DNA of 50,651 nucleotides. Source: Cruorifilaria tuberocauda (lineage: Eukaryota; Nematoda; Chromadorea; Rhabditida; Onchocercidae). Shown one piece after another: positions 10,532 through 23,000 of this stretch (its first letter is position 1; each line of letters begins with the position of its first letter). The position numbers were made by a program, and so were the translations under genes. Location: contig JABVXU010000394.1 of the NCBI GenBank assembly GCA_013365365.1, forward strand, positions 1 through 50,651. Reading direction: 5' to 3'. Under the pieces are notes generated by a model. That model had not been told where the DNA came from, ran no database searches, and saw only the letters and a program-made list of their open reading frames with translations.

Positions 10532-12975
10532 ATGGATTCAATTCATTTCGAAAAGGTTACTTCTTAGTTTTTTGATAGATTTCTTGATTTAATTTATAAA
10601 TTACAATCACAAAGGAAACTTCTAACTGATTATTTATTAACTGAAGTGATTTAATAGCTGAATTAACTTCTTTAATTTAATATTTTATTTTTGGTTATTC
10701 TTAAAAAATACAGAATTGCTGATGAAGCACGACTTTTATTATCAAACTGGATAGTGAGTAAGTAACACGTTTGTATTGTATATTTTAGACGTGTTTATAG
10801 TGATTTGTTCATCATGATAGGTTAGATAATATTTTATAGCAAGAAGCATCACTGTGTGCTCAACACGCCGTGAACATGTTGCTTCAAGGTTCCTATTTCA
10901 CAGCTGTTGATTTGGCTGAAATCGCTTCCGAAATCGACAGTCGTGAAGGAAGGGTAATGAATGAGCAGAATGTAACGAGCCAAAATGTCGACGATTCGGG
11001 TTTCTTCTCTCTGCAAGTACCAAATTCCGTTCTACTCAAATTCTCAAATTTTCTTTTTTTGAACTTAAATCGACGTCAGACAGTTTCGCAAAAAAAGAAA
11101 GTTGATTTGAAGTACATCTTCTGGAATTCACCTATTCCATCATGCTGCATTTAGTGAGTTAAATGTGAAAGTTTCCTCTGGAACGCTGATCTGGAAATGA
11201 TAAGATTAACTTCTTGAAGTGAAATTTTGTTGCTTTCTATTTCTTTAATGTATTTCTATAATAATTTCAGGTTATTGCTGAAGCACTTAAAGTTTTCAAC
11301 TTAGAACTTATTCCGCTTAATAATCCTCGCGCTGCAGCATATCGCGATGATCCAACGTAAGGATTCATTTGATGGATGATAAACTGCTGGTCAGAAATTT
11401 TCCATCCCCTTAATTTCGGCATATTTCAAATTCAAGGGTTGGAATTAAGTTGAAGGATTCCATTATCCATGTCAGTCTTTGTTTTCTTGCTGCAAAGTAA
11501 CTACTTGGCCGCGAAATATCACTACTTGTTTACTTTGCTAAATATAGTTTGCTTATTTCGTTGATTTACTTAAAATTTTAACGAAGTATTTCATTTGCAG
11601 ATTAGGTCAAGCTTATATATGCAATTTGAATGAACATTGGTTTGCTGTTCGTCGTTTAGGATTTCAGTGGTTCACGTTGAATTCATTGCTTCCAACACCA
11701 GAACTTATTTCTGATACTTATCTCAGTCTCTTCTTTGCTCAGCTAATCAATGACGGTAAATAAAGCGATCATCTCCAATTACCTTGATTATCTTAGTGAT
11801 CAGAGAGGCATCCTCATTATTAATTTTAGTCTTTGATTTTCTAGAAAAAATGTTATGCTACATCATTGCAGTTTCCCTTAATTTAAAATAAGGTTTACCG
11901 TGTCTCGTGTTTTATTTCTATTTCACGTTATGATTAAAAATATCTCAAGAAGTGTATTCCGCGCATAATTTCAATTATGGACATATCAATGCAATCTTTC
12001 ATTAAATAGGATTTGGATATAATTATTATGAAATTTGTCAAATTTTTAGGCTATTCGATATTCGTTGTGGAAGGGGTTTTGCCACTGTGCACTGCAGATG
12101 AACAACTTTCTCAATTTCCTATTGATCCAGCGTTAGCAAGAATAAATGAATCACTTCGTGATAATCATTCAAAAAATTCTATTACAAGGACCCAGACCTC
12201 ATCTGATGAACAGGTATTTTGCTTGTCCTCAACTATTTAGTTTCATAGATTTCACTGTATCGTTTATCATCCGGTTACATGTTCTTGTTCATAACAGTAT
12301 TAATAATTAATATTTGATATTTTTGAAAACATTTCAATCAAGACTTTGTTAGATGAGGTAAAAACAAAATTCAAACTGCCTGAAAATTAAACAGTTTGTC
12401 TTCCATAATAATGATATAGGTGAAGATCCATGAATCTTTTGAAGTGTTTAGTTGATTAATAGTATTACTTATCAGATTCATATTATTTTTATAGGCGAGA
12501 GATGATGAAAATTTACGGATTGCAATCGAACTCAGTCGGCAAACAGCGAGCGAAGATTTGTTGGTAAAGGCAACCTAGTACTTCGAAATCACTTTTACAG
12601 TTTTGATCTGTTTCTACAAGGGTTGAGTCGAAAATTCTATATTCCATGATGAATTTTCACCAAATCAGTTTTTATTGCACAATCCTAAATATTTTGCAGG
12701 AATCAGTGAGCAACAGTTTGGGAGATGCACAGAATAAGAACAACTTGAGTGAGAGCGATGATGAATTGCAAGAAAGACAGCTTCAAAAAGCGATTCAAAT
12801 GAGCTTGGAAAATTTTCGGGAGCGATGTGGAATGGAATCATCTGAATCAACATCGAGTACAGCTGGAAATGATAAAGCATTTGCAGAGGAAAGCAAACAA
12901 AGTAGTTCCCAGATTGCTCAAAATGAAGAAATCCGCAGAAGACGAGAAAACTTCTTGAGACGGTTCGAAAAATGA
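10532..12975 (+). CDS. ATXN3: Ataxin-3 deubiquitinase (Josephin domain)
   Basis: Cysteine protease that removes or edits ubiquitin chains and works with the p97/VCP segregase in protein quality control. Exons 10532-10555, 10840-11016, 11271-11356, 11601-11755, 12050-12213, 12495-12563 and 12700-12975 join in frame to 316 residues, close to C. elegans ATX-3. The start MDSIHFEKQEASLCAQH matches the family N-terminus. The catalytic triad is visible: Cys14 (SLCAQH), His108 (NEHWF) and Asn123 (LNSL). Two ubiquitin-interacting motifs follow, near residues 207-218 (ENLRIAIELSRQ) and 250-263 (ERQLQKAIQMSLEN). The C-terminus is an arginine-rich VCP-binding-like motif (EEIRRRRENF), after which the protein stops. 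There is no polyglutamine tract. All introns are GT-AG. A 40-bp open segment at 10714-10753 was not used because exon 1 splices well without it. Confidence 0.93.
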
Positions 12976-14081
12976 GTTTCTGTTTTTCGTATTTGATTTG
13001 TAGTCTTTTTTATCTTATTTTCTTTCCGATCTTATTTGTTTTGCTTTTTATCAGTCTACATTATCAGCTATTCTTGTTATCAGATGCTGTTATTTTCCTA
13101 TTTTTCTTATGAGTAATTTTTGTATGAACCGGTCAAAATATCCTTCATTTTAATTTGCCTGCAAACTTTTTTCAATGGTTTTTACTCATGCTTAATGTGA
13201 TTCATGCTTTAAATCATTCTTGGTGATAAGAATTACCTGTCAATTGTGTATCGTGTAACGGTGATGATGATGATGAGTATCTATATTAGTGATCCGGTGT
13301 ATCGGTGATCTTGCATACAAAGCATATTACAGAAAAAATCATATTTTCTGGAACTTCATTGATAAGTGTATGTCTCTGATTTTCTGTCTTTTTTAAGTTT
13401 GACTAGTCAGATTTAGACTCCTGCTGAATTCAGTAATATAACAGAAATTATAAATAGAAATTTTGAAAAAGTGTTGCAGAAATCTGCTATTTGAAACTTT
13501 GTAGTTTGTAATTTTCTAGTTTATAATGTTTATAACGTGTCTTTTTTAAATCTATCCTTTCACAGCACTCATATCTATGTACACGGATAAAGTTATCTAA
13601 TACCTTGTTCTTTGATTTGATTTAATGTCTAATTCTCAAATATCATTTTTATGATACTTCAAAAGTTTTACTTCAGCTATGAATTTTACCAAAGTGGGAA
13701 TTTAACAAATAGATCGGTTGCTTTTACTGCTTGTATAAAATCGCAAATCTATTCGGAAATATTTACTGCATGTTTGAAACCATTCAAATATTTCCAGTAC
13801 AGTTCACAGCGATATACTGTTATGGAGATTTGAGACTTGGGAACAACATACAAAACCTGTGAGGACAACTTGTATCGCTGTTTGAGTTGTTTAGAAATAA
13901 GATAGCTATCCTCCTCGGACATTTTGGACACTAGATCTCTTCAACAAGATTACTTCATTTTTCTGTGGGTGCTAAGTTTTTGGTGAAATTGGAACTATTA
14001 CATATTACAGGTTTTCGGGACATCATTGAACTGAAAAATTGAAATTCAATTGAATATTGAAGTTGAATTTGTTCCTTGATT
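12976..14081. other. 3' UTR and intergenic spacer
   Basis: The spacer holds T-rich sequence after the ataxin-3 stop and a short GATGATGATGATGA run at 13262-13276. A good acceptor (ATATTACAG at 14002-14010) lies 71 bases before the NCBP3 ATG and may be its trans-splice site. No gene is seen. Confidence 0.5.
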
Positions 14082-17000
14082 ATGGCTTCAATTGAAGGTA
14101 TTCTTTTGGAACTTTTTCACCTTTTTTGAATGAAATAGAATTTTTTGGTCTCTTGACTCTTATCCATTTGCTGTCTTCTGAGTAGAGATGGGAGGAACTT
14201 TCATGTGACTTAAAATAATATTCAGGACAAGTGTTGATTTCCTATGTAATTCATGAGGTTTTCGTGAAGCTATGCTGACGATTACCAAGAAATTGTGGTC
14301 ATTTTAAAGTATATAATGATTTTCACTACTGTGTTTAACAAACTTTTTTTGGAACGATAATGCTAGTGTTGACATCGTTTCTCTATTTTACTGATACAAT
14401 TTAATATTCAGATTCAATTGATCTTGATTTCACTGAAGATGAACTATTGGGCGATGAATTAACCAACGTGCAACAAGTCGAACACAAAGAAGAGGTTAAT
14501 TAATTTGTATTTTTACCTAAGCACATATTTGTACTGGTTATTTCAGTGAATTATGAACGAGCTGCATTACCAGTACAGAATGATCCAATTATTTATTTGA
14601 CGAAATACATTTCTTTCAAATTCTGAGAGCCATCAATTACAGATAATTCAAGAAATTTTTAATCGTATTCTTGGAGTCCCCCGATATTGCTCCTTTTTTA
14701 ATGATGAAGCTAATTTTAAGTGAGGAAATAAAGTATTTTATAGTTTGTATACAGAATTTGATTTAAAATCATTGATGGTACTGAATGATTCAATTATCTT
14801 GAGTGAAGTATTTAGTGAAGAAAGCTATTGCAAAAAAGAATCTATAAATCGAAGTTGAGACATATTCGAAATGGATTATTTTATCATTTTGAGATATTAT
14901 GGGCACACGTCTAGCATTACGTTACCTTAGCTTAATTTTTTCACTTTTATTCTCGTCCTTTTTTCTTAAAATTTTCTAGAAATCTTAACGAGAAATGTTA
15001 TATAATACTCTCTATATTATACAATGAATAATTCGAAATTTAGTGAAAGTTAGAATGGAGCATCATAATTGGAAATGTAAAATATTTCGAACAGGAATAT
15101 CTTACTGCAAGCTAGGCAATGGGAGATGGAATGATATTTGAAAAAAAATGTTTTCAAGTATATGCGACAATGAGCATGCTGAATAAAAAAATTATCGTTT
15201 TTTTTATTGCTTGCAACGTAATGAAATATACAAAATAGGACATGTGTATATGTGTTTGTGCATCTGTGCATGGTTATGCATGTATTTGATAGAAATGTTT
15301 CGAATAATTTTTCGTTTCTCTTCCTGCATCATTAGTCATTTATTAAATTTTGCAATTTTAATTTTTGCGAAAAATATCTTTGAGAATAATTCAGTACTGA
15401 TAGATTTTAAATAAGTTTGATATTTTATGATCATAATGAATACTACTGAAATATTAAAATTACTTTAGACAAAAGAGGAGATTTTTGTATATGCATAATG
15501 GTATGGAAGAGAATTAATGAATTATATCTAATTGTTTGGGATTTTACAATTTAAGGAGTATTCTTTAGCAATTTTGAAGTCAGAGTTTGTTAATATACTC
15601 TAAAGAAACAGATTTCGTAATTTTTGTGTTACATATGCATTGTCTTAGTGAGGTGCAAGTTAGAGTACAAAATAATCAATTAACAATGGCAAATCGTCAA
15701 TCAGGAAGTGTTAGATCAAAATTCTCAAGGTTTTCAGCATTAGTTTATGATATACGAGAAATGACATGAGATAGGAAATAGAAAGATTATCAGAAGTTTA
15801 TAGCAACTTCATGACTTCATGAGACATTTCATGAGAAATATGATTTGGATGAAGAGGAAATATTAGATTTACCTTAATTTATGCATTTAAAGAACAAAAA
15901 TGTACAGATTTTGAATTTAGAAAAAATGAACTGCCATGAAGTGCTAAGTATGATTAATGATAAGTATTTGAGTGTAAGATGAATGTGAGCTGCGGACTAA
16001 ATGAAATTGATATTTCTATGAGGACATGAAGTAAAGACAGGCTGAACAAGAGCTGAAACTATTTGTGGAATTCATCTATTGCTGTTTCGTAAGTAGATGG
16101 ACAATGCGATATAGTTAGATGATTGTAAGATGAGATGTTGCGAAGAAACTTATGATTGGCATAACATTACATGCCATAGGTGATATTTGTTATTTTTGAA
16201 ATAGATAATTGAACAGATTCTCCATTTTCATTATTTTAAGAATGATTGATGGAGTATTGTCGTGCATAATATTGCAGGGCAAAAAAAAAGATACAGCTTC
16301 AAATTTTGCAAATCAGGAAATAGGACAATGGATTTTGTTGATTAGTGATATCGCTTTCGAGGTTACAACAGAACATAGTTATCGGGTATTGAATTGTTCT
16401 AGAAGCAGATGTGACGAATATACATACATACATAAATAACAGAAGAATGATAACAGATGGTTTTTGATAGAGTTTATTGAGAAGGTGTGAGTTCTGGTGC
16501 TGTTTGCTCAGAGTGCAATACAACAGTTATATCTCCACTTCATTTTCTTTTTTCTGTCCTTTTTATTATCTGAACGTTGTCATCCTTTTTTTTCTAAAGG
16601 AACCACCTGCCATACTTTCTGTCATTTACTCTTCTTGTCATCAATAAGTATCGGTTTTGAAGAAAAAAAAAAGATTGGAGTACGGTTGTTGTTTTGCATT
16701 TATTTTTTTTCCAGATTTTTCTTCATGTTATTAATTTTCAATCATTTTTTTTTTCATACATATTAGTACATTTTATGTGCTATCATAAATTTTTTATTGC
16801 TGTTATATAAAAGATAGTTATTTGGAAACATTGATTATAGTGTAAGGAAAGAAAATTTTTGTTGCTCATATGATAATGAACTGAAATATCACTTATTACT
16901 GCCATCTCACGTCAGGTTATATCAAACGATGTTATTTCGCTCTGTTCTACCGGTATTACCACCCCTGCTGTGTTCGTGTTATTTTGAGCGAGATCATTTC

Positions 17001-20000
17001 AAATGATTTTGCTGTCAACTGCTGATGACATTTTGAAAATAGTTGTTGCCTCATAAGGTATATTTTATTTATGTAAATAACGAATAGTGATGAGTGATGT
17101 GTTATAGTGAAATTGAAAGAATATAAAGCTAATGCAATTGAAGAAATAAGTTTTGATAATGACAATGAAGAATGAATTTAACTTCAATGGAAAATTTCAT
17201 TTAACCATTTATTATCAATGACCTCATTTGCTCAGTCATATCTTTTCCGCACATTGTTCGCATATAAAATGAGTAATACTATCTACTTGTCTTATTAAGG
17301 TGAAACTATTTATCATGCATCGGTACGTTTTATGTTAATATATTCTTCATTGTTTTTATAACTCAAGATATGGAAATGAATGACGCAAGCAAACGTGTGT
17401 TGTAAGTGTTTACTCGTACATGAGGATGGATGATGATTAGTACAAATGGAATCCTTCTCTCTATCACCCCTTTTTCCATCAGATTATTCATGTGCTTAGC
17501 AAATGAAAAAAGCGATGGATGATTACAAACCATTCACCAATCTATCCATCCATCTATTCATTCAATCTTACCAACCATCAATAAAAGAATGAAAGGAGTA
17601 GAAGCTAACAAGCAAGCTGAAGCAAACAATATCTAATAGCCATCATTTTGCTTCTTATTCCGTATGCAACTATGCTTCATGCTTTCATCTCCTTTCTCTC
17701 TTTTCGTTTCTCTTTTATTTTTGAATCTATCCATCTATCTATCAGCTAAAGTTAAGCTATACTTTTGCTCATTACTTTATTCATTTCCATCTGTTTATCT
17801 CTCTCTATATGTATGTGTATATCTATGGTACATTAACTCAGCTGACAATTACGCATAGCAATAGTAAGAGAGAGTGAGATTATATAGATTAATACTTATC
17901 ACTTCTCTATGATTCACTTGAAAAATCTATCATATTGAAAAGTAGTATGTATTTCATTCGATACAGCAGTTTGTTTTGTGATATACGAGGAGCTCACACG
18001 TTCAATTCACAAATATACACAAACGAATGTCACATTTCCGATCTTTTTTTTTTTTGTTAAATCGATCGTGCAACTGATAACAAAAGAGGTGGTGAAAGTG
18101 CCATAATGGAATAAAGCAATAAAAGCAAGAGATGAATTGAAAGGTGAAAGAATTCTTGTTTTTCGGAGATTTATACTTTGTTGATTGTACTTTTACATTA
18201 ATTTGCAACTTTCTCGTAGTATTTTTCTTTCTTCCACCTTTCACTTTAACCACTCTTTCATTCTTTCATTTTTTTTTCCATCTATTAATAGATAAATAAA
18301 TCGTATTGAGTTGTGATGTGAATTGTGATTTATCGGCACTTCAGTGATCTGTCATACACTCCTTTCATTGCTTTTTCGAAATGATTCGTCAATTTCTTTT
18401 TGGATTTTCATTTGGCTAAAAAAGTCACGAAGTGAGTTTGTAAATCGAAAAGTTTATAAGTAAACGAATGTAAGTAGGTAGATAATTGTAATAAAGGAGT
18501 TGCGAGGGTATAGATTATTATTGCGATGTGATGTTTGATCGGAGATAAAATGTAGAGACAATGAGTGAAAATCAGAATTATAAATTCTTCTTCTGATAAC
18601 AAAGATTGAACAAAAGCTTACCTAAACACTGATATTGCTTCTTTCCTTGACTATGACTTTCAATTTGTAAGCTATATGTTTAAAGTATAGAGTACATTGT
18701 AACGTACTGAAGTGAAATTTAAGCTTATGCTATCTGTTGTTGATGTGGATATCTGATATGAGAAATAATCAAGACAAGACGATTCAGATGTTAGTGAAGT
18801 AGAAAGTTGCATCGTCTTTTTTTCGTGAGAGTGATCAATTATTTATTTAATCGTGATGTTTTGTTTACATGTCATTAAATTAATAATGAAATTTGGCATT
18901 GGCATTCAGAAATAAATCTATAAATTAGTCAGCCAAGATTTGATCAATCCGTTGCTAATTATTATTTATGAGCAGGTAAATAGCTTGAAGTGTTACTTAA
19001 ACTAAATAGAAGTTGTAACTTATTTCCATTTCCATAATCAAAAATCTCATCTGTCCTTTTGACATACAATACGTACTTAGTAAAGTTGACCGTTTGGTGT
19101 CTGCTGTGAAATATTATTGAATGTCAGGATATGATAATTGTGTTAATTCCATATATCTTGATAATTTCATTTTTCACAACATGGAGCAAAAACAAAGGCG
19201 CTTGATTGCTTTTCCCATCCAGCTATTTGATTATATTTATCGAATTTCCCGTTTTATACAGCAAAGTGCAGATGTCAGTGGGAGAAAAAGAGCAAAGTGA
19301 AAGAAAAGGTACTTGATTTTATCTTTTTTTTTCCTTTGGAAGATGTAGCGTTAATGATATGGATATTATGCTTTTGATTACAGTAGATCTTGTCTCTTTG
19401 ATTCGAATCCTCTCTTTATTCCAGTGGAATAGATTGTTAGAGATGTTCCATTATTTATTGGTTTTATCAGAGGGAACATTTATGCCGTGTTAGAGTGAAG
19501 ATGTCTAATGGTAATTATCGAGGTTGTGCATTTCCAATCCACTTCAACTTCGTGATTTTTCCTCATTTAAATGCAACATCTGTAACCATATATTATCTTC
19601 AGAGATTTGCTGAGTACTGACTGCATGATTTAAAAGACAATTTTTTTATAGCTGAATTGAATATGATAAATTAATATTTTTACAAATTTCTACGGTAGTA
19701 GTTTTAGTTTTGCAATTTGAGAGCTAATGATAAGAATAGTTTGCACGAAAACTATCATTCCTAGATATTGCTATTCGTTGAAGATAAGTTAATGTTGGTT
19801 TAGAGTCCGTTATTTTATTTTTTTTTCAAATATAAGGCAAACAAACAGCATTGTTTGATCAGGAACAAATTACCGAAATGATGACTATTGTTCCTGTTAG
19901 CCTTCTGCAATGTTCGGCATTCATCAATGCATCCAACTTTTGCCGAAGACATAGCCTTATTTCCATTCTTCATTCCCATAATGATGCAATCACCATGGTA

Positions 20001-23000
20001 TAATGAATGGAGTGGTACCAAGGGTGGTACCAAATTAAACATCTTTGGTTTCTCTATCTCCATCAGATGCAGGCTGATTTAACGTAATAATTTATCGTTA
20101 GATTTAATTTAGCACTTTCATAGTTTTTTTTTTTTTGCTCATTTAGAAAATTTTGTAGGAACGAATGTTAATTAAAAATACCAAAATTTATTTCGTTCAT
20201 TCTATTTACACCAGTTTTTCTTCTATGTTCTACTCTACTCTTTTATCCTTGGCCGAAATTTATATATATTGTATGCGTAGTTTGTTGAAGCGTATCCGTT
20301 TGTGCCAGGTTAAATGTAAATTTTGACTATATGCCTTCATGATGAAACGGTAATATATGACTATCATTATTCGCTTATAAATATTATGACGCATCCGATA
20401 TATGCGTAAACTTCAGGTTTTAATTTATCATTTTCCAAAATTTTTGTCAAAATTAAAATCTTTATTCAAAATTTTTTGAAGATTGTTCTTGTACTTCCAA
20501 ATTTCAACTTTTTTATTAGTTTATCTCTCTGTCAGCAATAGAATATATACGTAGTGTATTAAAGTATAGAGAAATAAAATATGAAAATTTTGAAGTGATG
20601 AAATTTTTGGAAGATATTCGAGAATTAAAATGTAGTACGAGTTTGAATTGTGTTTTTATGATTCACATATACTTTTTTAGCTTATCAAAAAAGTATAATG
20701 ATATAATTTGGATGTCCAACTGTTGGGATATGCTTAACCTAAACTGTTTTTTCATCAACGACTTATCTTAAGCAGGTGTATATAGGAAGATTAAGGAACA
20801 AAAGCTGAAGAAAGAAAAAATTTTAAGCTATCTTGAGGTGATGTTTGCACAGATAATCAGAATAATTGTGATGGTATTTGAATGATTTTCAAGTTTAAAA
20901 AACAAATGATTGTTGAAACTTGAAAAGTGCTATAACTTATTTAAGAGTGAGAGTCCCCAAAAATTAATAAGGAAAATGTTTTGATTTTGAATTTTGAACA
21001 ACTGATATCTGTACCTATTACGATTTAGCTTTTTAACCCATTCTTGAATAGCCTTTCGATAGAAATACGTCTCTTCAATATTTAATGGTATAAAAAACAT
21101 GTTTATTTTGCTTCCATGTACGATCGACCGTATTGGATGGCTGACTCTCGGACAGCCTATCATTCATTGCCCATTGATATGCATTCTCAAGAGTGTCGTG
21201 GTGAAATTGGATCGATTTGTCATTTACTTCTTTAAAAACTTTTTCTCCTTCATTCTCCTAGATATTTTTCTGCTTTATCTAGCTATACTTTAATTATCCA
21301 AATTCATGCTTAAACTTTTTTTTTTGTTTATACCAAAATCGATTTAGTTCATTCTCTATAATAGGAACAACGATTTCATTGAATTTATTATTTATATTGA
21401 AGAGATTTACTAGAGAAATTTTAAACATTGTAATGTAATAATTAGTAGTTAATTACAAATATGAAAGTAACTGTTTACATATTTTTGAAGAAGCTTAATA
21501 TAACAAAAACTACTACTAGTTAAAACTAGCATCCTGCATCCTCATTAGGTGTGATTTTACCTTTAGAGTAGGGGAGACGGTATAATATTACTAATAAACA
21601 AATATTATAGTACTAGAATGTAATAATTAGTAGTTAATTACAAGTAATGCTTTTATAAAGTAAATTAGTTGTGTATTAAATTGCTAATTTCATGAAGCTT
21701 ATTTTGCATAGTGATTGTTTAATCTAACTTTCTTTCACTATGAAAAAGGTGAAGAGGTGAAGGTGAAGGTGAATGGAAGCAGAGGTCAATGTCAAGAAAT
21801 TAATTAGGAAGGATAAGAGGATAACTATTATATATGCTTGATTCGTTAATGCGATCAATCTCACTGAGAGATACTTTTCATGGGTACTAGTATTATCATA
21901 GCGGACTGAACATGGAAATAGAATCAGTTTGAAGGTGATAGCTGTTAGTTAAATGAAACAGTGGTTGTGGAGTGAGCATAGGAAGTATTAATCAAAGCTC
22001 TTTTCTCATTTGACCTCTTCCTTATCCTGTATTTAAAAAAAGAAAGGAAGGAATAAAGAGGGTGAAGAGAAGGGATAAGTTTACGTAATAGTAGTGAGGG
22101 GGAGGGGTGGTGACAAGAGAGGGTGACGTTGTTACTGTTGCTGCAGCTGCATTGATAGAGCAGAGCAGAGGAGCAGTGTCAATTGGCAGTGCTGCTGACA
22201 CAGGGCGTGGGAGGCGTGAAAAGGTTTTGAGGGAAAGGAGAGGAGAGGAGAGATGAGGTTGAAGCTGGTGAGGGAAATACAGGTTTCATCTCTCTTCCTT
22301 TCTCATCCTACCTTCTCTTTCTACAGGAGAGGAAGCTCTCCCCACTAATTCCCTCATTGATCTCCTTTTCTCTTCTCTCCTCCCCTCTGCTACATCCCCT
22401 CATCCATTCATCCACCTTGACAGCCGGCTGATTGCCACTTGCCACTTGCCACTCGCCACTCGCCACTCGCCACTCGCCACTCACCACTCCACACCCCACA
22501 ACCCTTCCCAATAAAGAAGGTGAAGAAGTTGAGTGGACCTGCTCTCTAGTCTTAACATTCTATCTATTTGATACTTTAGTATAACAAAATGCTATAAAGG
22601 AATTTGGGGTCTAACTTGGCACATACGGTGATAATATATTCACACAGGATGACGATACAGTAGTAGTATACCTGTGAAATGAAATACTTATTAGATAGAT
22701 GACGAATAAGCTAAGGGAATAGATAGAGAAGGAAGAGTGTTCGCTCTCTCCAAAATTGCCAAGGACGATAAAAGTCAATCTTATTGAAATGAAGTTGGTG
22801 ATGGTGAGAAGATGAATTGTAATTGCCAGCCGGCAAGAGCAGCAGCAGCAGCAGCAGCAGTAACAGCAGCAGTAGTAACAGCAGTTAGGAGCAGCAGCAA
22901 TCGACAATCGGAGGAGCGATCAGTGAAGCGTGATGATCGCTCAGTTCCGTAGGCCATTTGCCGTGATGGTGTCCCCACTGCTATTTATTTGCTCGAAGGA

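Noticed and set aside
10714..10753. Open segment with good acceptor and donor in the first ataxin-3 intron
   Set aside because: It has no ATG in frame. Exon 1 at 10532-10555 gives MDSIHFEK joined directly to QEASLC, matching the family.
19381..19440. TTCGAATCC resembling a tRNA T-loop
   Set aside because: No matching acceptor stem, anticodon stem or D-loop could be found around it.
22611..22978. Minus-strand open frames with poly-Cys or poly-Ala
   Set aside because: They are created by the CAG microsatellite and have no non-repetitive conserved part.
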